The notes under the pieces are model-generated. The model saw only the letters and a program-made list of their open reading frames with translations. It had not been told where the DNA came from and did not search any database. Made by a program: the position numbers and the translations under genes. Shown piece by piece: positions 7,332-16,059 of a stretch of 64,000 nucleotides of DNA. How positions within the stretch are numbered: the stretch's first letter is position 1; the number at the start of each line of letters is the position of its first letter. The stretch lies in assembly GCA_963849635.1 (NCBI GenBank), contig CAWKIA010000022.1, positions 248,001 to 312,000 on the forward strand, written 5' to 3'. Source of the stretch: CAVRUD01 sp963849635 (lineage in GTDB: Bacteria > Chloroflexota > Chloroflexia > Thermomicrobiales > UBA6265).

Positions 7332-9311
7332 ATGGCCTCGGAAAAGACCTTTACGCTGCACCTGCTAGGAGGTAAGCGGGTCGAAGGACTGCGGCCGGCC
7401 TCGTTCGAGGTGGCCGAGGGGGCCTTCGTGGCGGTGGTAGGACCCAGCGGCGGTGGCAAATCGACCTTACTCAAGTGCCTCTACCGGACCTACCTGCCGA
7501 GTGCGGGTCGTGCGCTCTATCGCTCGGCGGACGGAAGCGTCACCGACCTTGCCAGCGCGTCGGACGCCGAGATCGTGGCGATCCGGGGACGGGAGATCGG
7601 GTACGTGTCGCAGTTCCTGCGGCCGACACCGCGGGTGACGGCGGTCAATCTCGTCGCGGCGCCCCTGCGTGACCGCGGTGTGGCCGCGCCCGATGCGCGG
7701 GAGCGCGCCGCGGGGCTATTGCGTCGCCTGGCATTGCCCGCTGATCATCTCGATGGCTTCCCGGCGCTCTTCTCCGGCGGTGAACAGCAGCGGGTGAACA
7801 TCGCCCGTGCACTCATCGCGCCAAGTCGCTTCCTGCTGCTGGACGAGCCGACGTCGGCATTGGACGCCGGCAACCAGGAGACCGTGGTCGCGCTGCTGGA
7901 CGAGGCGCGGCAGGCCGGAACGACCATTCTCGGCATCTTCCACGACATCGATCTGGTTCGCCGGCTCGCCGACCATGTCCTGGCCTTCGACCACGGCCAG
8001 TTGGTGACATCGGGGACCGCTGAGCAACTGCCACCTCTCCGTACGGGTAACCGCATAGACTCCATTCAGATCGCCGACAGATTGCGCGGAGGACGCATGC
8101 CGGAGAACCGCTACCTGCTGACCAATGCCCAGATCGTGACGCCGGACCGCGTCATCGCCGGCGGGACCGTCGCCGTCGAGGAGGAGCGGATCGTCGAGGT
8201 TTCGGAGCGGACGTATCCGGCCGCGCCGGACGTCGCCGATCTGGGCGGCCGCTACCTGCTGCCGGGCCTGATCGATCTCCACGCTGACAATATCGAGCGC
8301 GAGGTTGCGCCCAGGGCGGGCGCCGACCTCGATCCGGCCTACGCCCTCTCGGTCTACGATCGGAAGCTGGCGGCAGCGGGTGTCACCACCCAGTTCCACG
8401 GCATCTATTTCGCCAACAAGGCCGGGTTTGGCCGCAGCGTCGAGCACGGCGTCGAGATGGCGCTGGCGGTGGATGCCTTCCGGTCCGCTCCGCATCGGCT
8501 GGTCGAGCACAACATCCTCCATCGCCTCGATCTACGCACGCCCGGCGCGCTGGACGCTCTGCTTGGTGTGATCGATCGATCGTCACCGGCGTTGATCTCC
8601 CTCAACGAGCATATTCCCGGGCAGGGCCAGTACGGCGACCTGAACGCCCTGCGCCGCTCGATCCGCTCAGGCTTCGGGCCGGACGCGACAGACGCCGATG
8701 TTGAGGCCGAGATCGTGCGCCGTCTCGGGCACGTGGCCGCCACCGATGCCCTGGCCCACGAGACGTTAATGCGGGTGGCCGAAGAAGCGGCTAAGCGCGG
8801 CATCGTCCTGGCATCCCATGACGACGATTCGCCCGAGCGCGTCGACCAGATGCATGACCTTGGCTGCACGATCGCGGAGTTCCCGGTCAGCTTGGAGGCA
8901 GCGGAGCGTGCCCGCGAGCGAGGCATGCACATAGCAGTTGGCGCTCCGAACGTCGTCCGCGGGCGCTCGCTGGCGGGAAATATCAGTGCCCTCGACCTCG
9001 TTGGCCGAGGACTGGTCGACCTGCTGGTGGCCGACTACCACGCGCCCTCCCTCCTGACCGCGATCTTCAAGGTCGCCGGGGCTGGTGCGCTGGATCTCCC
9101 GGCGGCGGCCCGGTTGGTGACCGCCACGCCGGCCTCGGCAGTTGGGCTCGATGACCGGGGCGAGATCGTCGCGGGCCGCAGGGCCGATCTCCTCGTGGTC
9201 GACCTGCACGGCGGGATTCCGCTCGTCGAAACCACGATTGTCGCCGGAACGCCGAAGGCACTGATCGGGCCTGCCGCAACGGCGCTGGTGCGAGCCGGGG
9301 CCGTCGTCTAG
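7332..9311 (+). CDS. phnL: PhnL, read through in frame into PhnM
   Basis: One open frame of 659 codons. Residues 1-250 are PhnL, the second ABC ATPase of the C-P lyase system: Walker A GPSGGGKS, VSQFLR after the ATPase core, signature FSGGEQQRVNIARA, Walker B FLLLDEP, and a characteristic GIFHDIDLV. Residues 256-659 are PhnM. The usual PhnL start is probably the GTG at 7307 (VTAPLLQVDGLGK), one frame off; an extra base near 7344 would explain this. Between the two domains (about 8030-8090) the sequence looks non-coding and has TAA and TAG in the other frames. The fusion may thus be an indel artefact rather than a true bifunctional protein. Confidence 0.8.
   Translation: MASEKTFTLHLLGGKRVEGLRPASFEVAEGAFVAVVGPSGGGKSTLLKCLYRTYLPSAGRALYRSADGSVTDLASASDAEIVAIRGREIGYVSQFLRPTPRVTAVNLVAAPLRDRGVAAPDARERAAGLLRRLALPADHLDGFPALFSGGEQQRVNIARALIAPSRFLLLDEPTSALDAGNQETVVALLDEARQAGTTILGIFHDIDLVRRLADHVLAFDHGQLVTSGTAEQLPPLRTGNRIDSIQIADRLRGGRMPENRYLLTNAQIVTPDRVIAGGTVAVEEERIVEVSERTYPAAPDVADLGGRYLLPGLIDLHADNIEREVAPRAGADLDPAYALSVYDRKLAAAGVTTQFHGIYFANKAGFGRSVEHGVEMALAVDAFRSAPHRLVEHNILHRLDLRTPGALDALLGVIDRSSPALISLNEHIPGQGQYGDLNALRRSIRSGFGPDATDADVEAEIVRRLGHVAATDALAHETLMRVAEEAAKRGIVLASHDDDSPERVDQMHDLGCTIAEFPVSLEAAERARERGMHIAVGAPNVVRGRSLAGNISALDLVGRGLVDLLVADYHAPSLLTAIFKVAGAGALDLPAAARLVTATPASAVGLDDRGEIVAGRRADLLVVDLHGGIPLVETTIVAGTPKALIGPAATALVRAGAVV
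8097..9311 (+). CDS. phnM: Ribose 1-methylphosphonate 5-triphosphate diphosphohydrolase PhnM (copy 1)
   Basis: Amidohydrolase-superfamily enzyme that removes pyrophosphate from ribose 1-phosphonate 5-triphosphate, giving the PhnJ substrate. The ATG at 8097 has its own ribosome site GGAGGA (8088-8093), supporting independent translation even though the upstream PhnL frame runs into it. Metal-binding motifs are present: LIDLHADN, LNEHIPGQGQ, ASHDDD and ADYHAPS. It is 404 residues, slightly long compared with about 380 in E. coli. A second phnM follows 41 bases downstream. Confidence 0.9.
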   Translation: MPENRYLLTNAQIVTPDRVIAGGTVAVEEERIVEVSERTYPAAPDVADLGGRYLLPGLIDLHADNIEREVAPRAGADLDPAYALSVYDRKLAAAGVTTQFHGIYFANKAGFGRSVEHGVEMALAVDAFRSAPHRLVEHNILHRLDLRTPGALDALLGVIDRSSPALISLNEHIPGQGQYGDLNALRRSIRSGFGPDATDADVEAEIVRRLGHVAATDALAHETLMRVAEEAAKRGIVLASHDDDSPERVDQMHDLGCTIAEFPVSLEAAERARERGMHIAVGAPNVVRGRSLAGNISALDLVGRGLVDLLVADYHAPSLLTAIFKVAGAGALDLPAAARLVTATPASAVGLDDRGEIVAGRRADLLVVDLHGGIPLVETTIVAGTPKALIGPAATALVRAGAVV

Positions 9312-9352
9312 CCGTTGACGGCCGCGGTTAACCATCTGATGAGTGGAGCAGC

Positions 9353-10594
9353 ATGATCTTTGCTTTCCAACACACTGCCAGACAGCAACTGCTGACCAAT
9401 GCCATCGTCGTGACTCCGACCGAGGTGATCGACGGCGGCACGGTGGTCGTGGCGGACGGGGTCATCACCGACGTGCTCGATCGGTCCTACGCCGGCGACC
9501 CCGGGGCGATCGATCTGGCCGGGCGGATGGTGATGCCGGGCTTCGTCTGCCTACACAACGACGCCATCGAACGGGAAATCAATCCTCGACCTGGCGCCGA
9601 CCTTGATGCGGCCTTTGCCCTGCTGCATCTCGACCGGAAGCTGGCGGCGGCGGGGGTGACGACCCAGTTTCACGCCGTATCGTTCTCCGAGCGCGAGGCC
9701 GCGAACCGGACACTGGAGACGGCCAGCCGGCTGTGCGGCTCGATCTCGGAGTTTCGCTCCGGACCGCTGGCGAGCATCGACCATCACATCCTGCTTCGAC
9801 TGGATCTGCGTACGCCGGGTGCGATCGACGCCCTCCTGCCATGCCTGGATGACGCGGTCGTACCCCTCCTGTCGCTCAACGATCACGTTCCGGGTCAGGG
9901 GCAGTTTCGCGATCTGGCAGCTTTCCGGAAGTATCTGTCCAGGGATCTGCTCGGCGGTGTTCCGGCCGCTCAGGTCGATCTGATGCTGGACGATGCCCTG
10001 CGTGAGGCGGCTGCAACCGAGTTCCGCGTCCATGACGCCCTCGATCGTCTGCAGCAGGTCCACCGGGAGCACCCTGACCATTCCCCGATTCTCGTCTCCC
10101 ACGACGACGATACGGCCGAGCGAGTCGATCTGATGCACAGTCTGGGCTGCCGATTGGCCGAGTTCCCGCTGACCCTTGAGGCAGCCCAACGGGCGCGGGA
10201 GCTGGGGATGGCAATCGAGATGGGAGCGGCGAACGTGCTTCGCGGCGGATCACTCTCGAACAACATCGGCGGCCGAGAGCTGCTGGCCCGGGGCCTCGTC
10301 GATATCCTGCTCGCCGATTACCACGCCCCGGCTCTGCTCGCCGCCGTGGACAAGATCGTCGAACTCAACCTGGCCACCCTCCCCGAGGCGGTAGCCCTGA
10401 TGACCAACAACCCGGCCCAGGCGGTTGGCCTGACCGACCGGGGCGCGTTGCTGCCGGGTCGCCGCGCCGACCTGATCATCGTCGCACCGACGGCCCCATA
10501 TCGATCGGTAGAGGCGACAATCGTCGCGGGCGGTCAACGGTACGCGGCTGCACCACTCGGAGTTGGCGAGCGGATGGCGGCGGCGGTTGGGTAG
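9353..10594 (+). CDS. phnM: Second PhnM paralogue
   Basis: A 413-residue amidohydrolase clearly paralogous to the preceding PhnM, sharing VTTQFHA, RLDLRTPGA, LNDHVPGQGQ, SHDDD and LADYHAP. The first metal motif reads CLHNDAIERE where copy 1 has DLHADNIERE: the H-x-D pair is kept but the flanking Asp and Asn are Cys and Ala. It either duplicates the diphosphohydrolase or acts on a different phosphonate nucleotide. The ATG at 9353 follows GGAGC. Last gene of the operon; a hairpin at 10603-10629 follows. Confidence 0.87.
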   Translation: MIFAFQHTARQQLLTNAIVVTPTEVIDGGTVVVADGVITDVLDRSYAGDPGAIDLAGRMVMPGFVCLHNDAIEREINPRPGADLDAAFALLHLDRKLAAAGVTTQFHAVSFSEREAANRTLETASRLCGSISEFRSGPLASIDHHILLRLDLRTPGAIDALLPCLDDAVVPLLSLNDHVPGQGQFRDLAAFRKYLSRDLLGGVPAAQVDLMLDDALREAAATEFRVHDALDRLQQVHREHPDHSPILVSHDDDTAERVDLMHSLGCRLAEFPLTLEAAQRARELGMAIEMGAANVLRGGSLSNNIGGRELLARGLVDILLADYHAPALLAAVDKIVELNLATLPEAVALMTNNPAQAVGLTDRGALLPGRRADLIIVAPTAPYRSVEATIVAGGQRYAAAPLGVGERMAAAVG

Positions 10595-10602
10595 AGGTGA
10601 TG

Positions 10603-10629
10603 AAGGGCCGTCCGATTTGGACGGCCCTT
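10603..10629 (+). terminator. Hairpin terminator of the phn operon
   Basis: AAGGGCCGTCC and GGACGGCCCTT form an 11-base perfect stem with a 5-base loop, nine bases after the phnM stop. There is no U-run, so it may act as a weak or Rho-assisted terminator. Confidence 0.7.
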
Positions 10630-10853
10630 CGATCAAATGAGCACGTGTTGGCTCAGGTTCCACCGCGAGGTGGTGAGCCACCTCCTCGGTGGGCGACGGG
10701 CGGGGCCGAATGGGCTAACGCGGGGCTGATGCTCTGGATGTGCCGGAGCCCTAAGATGGGGCGTGCAGAGAGTGGTCTTCTTGGGTATCGTCTGGGGTAT
10801 AAGTGGGAGGGTTCGACGATGGGCGTCGGGCCGCGCTTTTTGGGAGGAGCGGT

Positions 10854-11594
10854 ATGAAGGAACGGGAGTGGGCGAAGCTGGTTGTGGTCGAGTTTTTGGG
10901 GACGTTCGCTCTCATCTTTGCCGGGGTTGGGGCGATCATCCAGACCCAGGGGGAGAATCTGGTCGCGATCGGGCTGGCGCACGGGCTGGCGATCGGCCTG
11001 TTCGTGGCGGCGGCGGGGCACATCTCCGGTGGGGTCTATAACCCGGCGCTCGCGGTCGGGTTGGTGGCGGCGCGGCGGCTCGATCCGGTGCGGGGGGCGG
11101 TCTACATCGTGGCCCAGTTGGCCGGGGGCACGGTCGCGGCCTGGTTCCTGACGATGATGTACTCGGATGAGGCTCGGGACGCGGTCAATCTGGGTGTCCC
11201 GGCGATCGGCGAGGGGCTCAGCACCGGTAACGCCTTCTTCATGGAGATCGTCCTGACGTTCTTCTTGATGTTCGTGGTCTTTGGGGTCGCGGTCGATCAT
11301 CGGACGGGTCGGGCGATCTCTGGGCTGGCGATCGGGCTGACGATCACGATGGATATCTATGCCGGTGGGGCAGTGAGCGGGGCGATGATGAATCCGGCTC
11401 GGGCATTCGGGCCAGCGCTGGTCGAGGGTGATTTCGGCGACCAGTGGCTGTGGTGGGTTGCGCCGATCATCGGGGCGGTGATCGCCGCGCTGGTCTACAA
11501 CGACGTGCTGTTGGCGGGGGTGGAGCCGGGCGAGACCCCGAGTGAGCGGGTCGATCCAGAGGCGCCGCGGGCGGCACCAGGGCGGCGGCGATAA
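10854..11594 (+). CDS. MIP-family aquaporin / glycerol channel
   Basis: Six-helix major intrinsic protein channel of the cytoplasmic membrane. Both pore signatures are present: SGGVYNPALAVG in the first half and SGAMMNPARAFGP in the second. The start at 10854 is supported by GGGAGGAG at 10842-10849; an upstream in-frame ATG (10803) adds a non-hydrophobic stretch and is less likely. At 246 residues it is normal length, with a charged Pro-rich C-terminal tail. Water versus glycerol selectivity cannot be read with confidence. It stands alone between the phn terminator and a repeat block. Confidence 0.9.
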   Translation: MKEREWAKLVVVEFLGTFALIFAGVGAIIQTQGENLVAIGLAHGLAIGLFVAAAGHISGGVYNPALAVGLVAARRLDPVRGAVYIVAQLAGGTVAAWFLTMMYSDEARDAVNLGVPAIGEGLSTGNAFFMEIVLTFFLMFVVFGVAVDHRTGRAISGLAIGLTITMDIYAGGAVSGAMMNPARAFGPALVEGDFGDQWLWWVAPIIGAVIAALVYNDVLLAGVEPGETPSERVDPEAPRAAPGRRR

Positions 11595-11617
11595 GGGGTC
11601 TCACGTCTGGAGAATGC

Positions 11618-11856
11618 CACTGGCCCCCTTCCGCTCACACCTTCGTAGCGCGGCCAGGGGAAGGGGGAGAACGCGGTGCCTACTGGCACCGCGTTGGCCC
11701 GCCCCGACGTCATCCTGAGCTTGCGAAGGATCTTGGCGCGTCAGCGCCTTCGTTCTTGTTGGATGATGCCGGGCGCCGCATCCACCGCTTTGCGACGGGC
11801 TCGGCGGCACAGGCCGCGCGGCGGCCAAGATCCTTCGCTTCGCTCAGGATGACGAC
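11618..11856. repeat. Second composite repeat block
   Basis: The same units as at 1.3-1.6 kb: a C/G-rich hairpin unit (about 11618-11675) and an inverted pair of the GTCATCCTGAGC / GCGAAGGATCTTGGC unit at 11707-11736 and 11824-11854. It fills the 312-base gap between the convergent aquaporin and glycogen phosphorylase genes; nothing coding is seen there. Confidence 0.75.
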
Positions 11857-11906
11857 AGGAGAAGGACCGCCCCGGAAACTACACCGCCTGATGCCCCTCT
11901 TTCTTC

Positions 11907-14123
11907 CTACTCCGTCAACCCCCGCCCCGCCGCCGCGTTTCGGTACAACCGGTGGATGTATTCAATCACCATCCGGCGGGCGGAGAAGCGCGGGGCAGTG
12001 GTGCGGATCGCTTCCTTGGCGACTCGGGCCCAGCCAGCTGGTAGGCCCGTGGCGTCGCGGTCGTAGTAGAGTGGGATGACCTCGTTCTCAAGAACCTCGT
12101 AGACCAGGTCAGCTTCGGCGGCGTCCTGTTCCGATTCGTGGAGGGGAATCGGGGAGATGCCCCAGCCGTTGGAGTTATCGGGACGCCAACCTTCCCGCCA
12201 CCAGCCGTCGAGGATGCTCACGTTCGGGACGCCGTTGATGGCAGCCTTCATGCCGCTCGTGCCGCTGGCCTCCATCGGCGCTCGGGGCGTGTTCAGCCAG
12301 ATGTCGACGCCGGAGACGAGGTGCGACGCCAGGAACATATCGTAGTCCTCGGCGAAGGCAACACGGCCGCCGAGGCGTGGGTCGCGGGCGCGATGGATGA
12401 TCTCCTGGATGAGTTTCTTGCCGCTTTCGTCGGCGGGATGGGCTTTCCCGGCGAAGACGATCTGGACCGGGCGGTCGTGGTTATTGAGGATCCGGGCCAG
12501 ACGGTTGATGTCGTGGAAGAGCAGGGTGGCGCGCTTGTAGGTCGCGAAGCGGCGGGCAAAGCCGATCGTGAAGACCGAGCGATCGAGGAACGGGCCGGCG
12601 GAGACGACCTGGGCGGGATCGAAACCACCCGCCGCCCAACGCCGCCGGGAGCGCTCGTCGAGGAGATCGAGCAGGTCCTGCTTGGCCGCCAGGTGGACAT
12701 CCCAGAACTCGCGATCGGGGATCGTGCGGACACGCTCCCAGATGAGCGGATCGTCCTGGAAGTCATGCCAGTCGGCTTGCAGGTAATGGTCAAGGAGATC
12801 GGCGATCCGAGGGGAGAGCCATGATCCGAGATGAACACCATTCGTGATCGAGGTGATCGGCACAATCGAGGGCTCAATTCCGGGCCAAATGCCGCTCCAC
12901 TGACTGCGGGTGATCTCGCCGTGGCGAACGCTGACGCCATTGCGTTGGCCGGCCAGGCGGAGAGAAAGGGCGGTCAGGTTGAAGCCATCGCCATGGCCAT
13001 TGGAGTAACGACCCAGGTTGAGGAACGTCTCCCGATCGATGCCCAACTGCGGCCAGAAGTGACCAAAATACCGATCCATCAGCTCCACGGAGAAGATGTC
13101 GTGGCCGGCGGGAACGGGCGTGTGGGTGGTGAAGACTGTCCGGTTGCAGACCTCGGTTTTGGCGTCTTTGAACGACATGCCCTCGGCGACCAGCTCGCGG
13201 GCGCGCTCAAGGAGGTGGAAGGCCGCGTGGCCCTCATTGGCGTGCCAGTAGGACGGTTCGATTCCCATCGCGCGGAGGGCGCGGACGCCGCCGATGCCGA
13301 GGATGATCTCCTGACGCATCCGGTGCTCGCGGTCGCCGCCGTAAAGCCGTGAGGAGATCGTCCGGGTCCAGTCGGGGTTGCCGTCAACGTCGGCATCGAG
13401 GAGATAGATCGCGGTGTGGCCGACCTGGACCTTCCAGACGGCGATCCGCAGGGGGACATGCACGTCGTCGAGTGCGACTTCGACCAGGATTGGGGCGCCG
13501 GACTCGTCCTTCATCTGAACCATCGGCTCGCCGCCGCGCTCAATACTGGCGGTGACGTCGAGCTGCCAGCCGTCGGCGTTGAGGTGCTGCTTGAGGTAGC
13601 CCTGGCGATAGAGGAGAGAGACCCCAACGAGGGGCAGGCCGAGGTCGCTAGTCTCCTTGACATGGTCGCCGGCCAGGACGCCCAGACCGCCGGAATAGAT
13701 CGGCAGTGTCGGATGGAGGCCAAACTCAGCTGAGAAATAGGCGAGTGTCTTCTCGGCCAGGGCAGGTTCGTGCCGCTCGATCCAGGTGCCGCCCTGGCGC
13801 CGGATCATGGCGTCATACTCAGCAACAACGGTGTCGTAGCGGACCAGGAAGGCCGGGTTTGAGGCAGCGGCGTCGAGGCGCTGTGGGTTGATGGTGCGCA
13901 GAAAGACGACCGGATTCTCCTCCGTCGCCGTCCACAACCCGGGGTTGAGCGAGCGGAAGAGCGCGCGAGCCGGCTCGTGCCAGCTCCACCACAGGTTGAA
14001 CGAGATCTCGTTTAGTTTGGCGATCCGCGGGGGCAATTCGACAGCCGCCGCCGCCTCCGGGGCGCCCGGCGTGAGCCCGCCCAAGGTACGGCTGCTCTTA
14101 GCTTTTGACCGAGTCGCAACCAT
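11907..14123 (-). CDS. glgP: Alpha-glucan (glycogen/maltodextrin) phosphorylase
   Basis: PLP-dependent GT35 enzyme releasing glucose 1-phosphate from alpha-1,4-glucans. The N-terminal part has the short-phosphorylase layout with LNEISFNLWWSWHEPA; then AYFSAEFGLHPTLPIYSGGLGVLAGDH, WHANEGHAAF, TNGVHLGSW, and the PLP-lysine region EASGTSGMKAAINGVPN. A start at 14123 (MVATRSKAK, 738 residues) is preceded by GAGGAAC; the longer frame from 14225 is probably non-coding. It likely works with the glucoamylase at 26 kb in storage or external glucan use, though they are not linked. Confidence 0.93.
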   Translation of the reverse strand: MVATRSKAKSSRTLGGLTPGAPEAAAAVELPPRIAKLNEISFNLWWSWHEPARALFRSLNPGLWTATEENPVVFLRTINPQRLDAAASNPAFLVRYDTVVAEYDAMIRRQGGTWIERHEPALAEKTLAYFSAEFGLHPTLPIYSGGLGVLAGDHVKETSDLGLPLVGVSLLYRQGYLKQHLNADGWQLDVTASIERGGEPMVQMKDESGAPILVEVALDDVHVPLRIAVWKVQVGHTAIYLLDADVDGNPDWTRTISSRLYGGDREHRMRQEIILGIGGVRALRAMGIEPSYWHANEGHAAFHLLERARELVAEGMSFKDAKTEVCNRTVFTTHTPVPAGHDIFSVELMDRYFGHFWPQLGIDRETFLNLGRYSNGHGDGFNLTALSLRLAGQRNGVSVRHGEITRSQWSGIWPGIEPSIVPITSITNGVHLGSWLSPRIADLLDHYLQADWHDFQDDPLIWERVRTIPDREFWDVHLAAKQDLLDLLDERSRRRWAAGGFDPAQVVSAGPFLDRSVFTIGFARRFATYKRATLLFHDINRLARILNNHDRPVQIVFAGKAHPADESGKKLIQEIIHRARDPRLGGRVAFAEDYDMFLASHLVSGVDIWLNTPRAPMEASGTSGMKAAINGVPNVSILDGWWREGWRPDNSNGWGISPIPLHESEQDAAEADLVYEVLENEVIPLYYDRDATGLPAGWARVAKEAIRTTAPRFSARRMVIEYIHRLYRNAAAGRGLTE

Positions 14124-14430
14124 GGGTATCGTTCCTCGCACGATCGAATGTTCGGGCCGAAGAAGCCGGCCGAGCGCAGCACGCGGCCACTGAATTGCTC
14201 GGTCCAGTCTTCGCTGGAGCAACACAAACCGCGCCCAGACCTGGGCGCGGTTCGTACGCTAAGGTATTGGCCAACCTGTATACGTAGCGTGAGACGATCA
14301 TCTCAAGCACGACTCAGCCGAACCATTGGCCCGCCTGCTAGGTTCATTTAGCCGCAAAAAGCGTACCACGCGTACAGGCCGACAGGCGGGAGACCTCGCA
14401 CCTATAGGCCGCGGCAGAATAGGTATCTGA
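14124..14430. other. Divergent intergenic region with strong palindrome
   Basis: The 307 bases between the divergent glgP and glycosyltransferase genes contain a 26-base palindrome at 14226-14251, with arms AACCGCGCCCAG and CTGGGCGCGGTT. No ORF with a plausible ribosome site is seen. The palindrome could be an attenuator for glgP or an operator; nothing decides between these. Confidence 0.5.
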
Positions 14431-15951
14431 ATGTCGACGAACGCTCTTGAGCACCGGATCGAGGCAAGGCCAGTGGCGACGTGGCTCACCTGGGGTCACG
14501 CTCGCTTCGCGCTCTATGGCTTGGGGATGCTGATTCCGGCGATCTACTTCGCCGGGCGATACCCGTTGCGCGGCCACTCGGACGAACTGGTCGATATCGG
14601 CAAGCTGGCCCAGTATCAACGTCCGGAGTTCGTGTGGTACTGCCTGGGATTGGGCGTGATGTTCGTGTGCTACGCGGGAGCCGCGATCGAATGTCACCGC
14701 CTGCCACGCGCCGTCGCGGCACCGTTCGTTTTCGCGGTCGGGGCGGCACTGGCGGGCTGTTTCGCCTGGATGTACCCGGTCAACGCGATCGACATCTACA
14801 TCTACGCCGTGCGGTCGCGGCTGTGGACCGAATACGGCGAGAATCCGAACGCGGTCCGGCCAGAGATCTTCTGGGATACCGATCGCTACATGCACTTCGG
14901 CATGATGGAGTGGGCCAAGGAGGTCTCCCCATATGGACCGCTCTGGAACCTTGTCGCCGCCCCGGCAACGCTGATCGGCGGAGATACGATTGCCACCGCG
15001 CTGTTCATGTTCAAGGTTATTTCGGTGGTCGCCCTGTTCGCGACCGGCGTGGTGATCTTCCACACGCTGGCGGCTGTCCGCCCGGAGCGGCCCGACAATG
15101 CCGCCACCGGCGCTCTGATCTGGCTGTGGAATCCGCTGGTGCTCTGGGAAGGTGTCGGGAACGCGCACAACGACATCGTGCTCGCGCTGCCGCTGGCACT
15201 CACACTGGCCGCCTGGCTACGGCGACGGTATGCGCTGGTGGTGCCGCTGCTGGTGGTGGCCGCCCTGCTCAAGTTCGTGACGCTTCTATTGGTGCCATTC
15301 GCCATGATCGCCGTCTGGCGAGCATTGCCCGATTTCCGAGCAAGAATGCGGACGGCGCTGGTGAGCGCCATTCTCTCGGTATTGGCCGTCCTGATCGGGT
15401 TCTGGCCGTTCTACGATGTCGAGGCGGTGATCGACAGCGCGAAGCGCCAGAGCGAGTTTATCTCGACGTCGCCGGCCGCCGTCATTGCCCGCTGGATCAC
15501 CCCGAATCCGGTCTCCTCCGGCGTGCAGGACGATATGAAGCGGATCTGCATGGCGCTGTTTGCCCTGATCTGCATTGGCTGCCTGGTGTGGGTTTGGCGC
15601 CGGCCGAACCATTTACCCCGGGTCGCCTTCGAGGTGATGTTCGCCTTCCTGCTCATTGCGACGTTCTACTTCCGGGCTTGGTACCTGGTCTGGCCGGTGG
15701 CCCTGGTCGCGCTGCTGCCGCTCGGGTGGCCGTTTGCCCGCCTGACAATCTGGTGTGCGGCGGCGCTAGGGACCTATGGGGTCTATATCTGGATCTGGGA
15801 TTGGTGGGGCGTGGAATGGGTCGAGGTGCGGGCGGTCGGCGTGATAGTCACGTTTGGGCCGCCACTGGTGTTGACGGTGGTGGGGGTGGGGGTTGCAGTC
15901 TGGCGGTGGATGAGGCGCAGAGACAGGACGCCCGCAATAGCGTCAACGTAA
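14431..15951 (+). CDS. Polytopic membrane glycosyltransferase (GT87/MptB-like)
   Basis: 506 residues with about twelve hydrophobic helices. An early loop has RYPLRGHSDE and a periplasmic DIYIYAVRSRLW, and the motif EGVGNAHNDI fits the GT-C fold enzymes that use polyprenyl-phosphate sugars (mannosyltransferase or GT87 type). Its role is probably transfer of sugars to a cell-envelope glycan or lipid on the outer face of the membrane. The ATG at 14431 has only a weak ribosome site. Substrate is unknown, and no other glycan genes are adjacent. Confidence 0.7.
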   Translation: MSTNALEHRIEARPVATWLTWGHARFALYGLGMLIPAIYFAGRYPLRGHSDELVDIGKLAQYQRPEFVWYCLGLGVMFVCYAGAAIECHRLPRAVAAPFVFAVGAALAGCFAWMYPVNAIDIYIYAVRSRLWTEYGENPNAVRPEIFWDTDRYMHFGMMEWAKEVSPYGPLWNLVAAPATLIGGDTIATALFMFKVISVVALFATGVVIFHTLAAVRPERPDNAATGALIWLWNPLVLWEGVGNAHNDIVLALPLALTLAAWLRRRYALVVPLLVVAALLKFVTLLLVPFAMIAVWRALPDFRARMRTALVSAILSVLAVLIGFWPFYDVEAVIDSAKRQSEFISTSPAAVIARWITPNPVSSGVQDDMKRICMALFALICIGCLVWVWRRPNHLPRVAFEVMFAFLLIATFYFRAWYLVWPVALVALLPLGWPFARLTIWCAAALGTYGVYIWIWDWWGVEWVEVRAVGVIVTFGPPLVLTVVGVGVAVWRWMRRRDRTPAIAST

Positions 15952-16059
15952 GCGCTCCTTCGTTGCCGCGGTGTTCTGTTTTTACGCGATGGTTCGCCTG
16001 GTAGGGGCGGCAATTGCCGAGGATCGCCCGGTCGGGCTTCAACGCATTTCCATTCTTGG

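Noticed and set aside
10635..10700. Possible T-box-like element (GGTTCCACCGCGAGGTGG)
   Set aside because: It lacks the specifier loop, antiterminator bulge sequence and downstream aminoacyl gene; the gene after it is an aquaporin.
14481..16004. 507-codon frame overlapping the membrane glycosyltransferase
   Set aside because: The product lacks hydrophobic helices and is Arg/Gly-rich as in a shifted frame; the 14431 frame has clear membrane segments.
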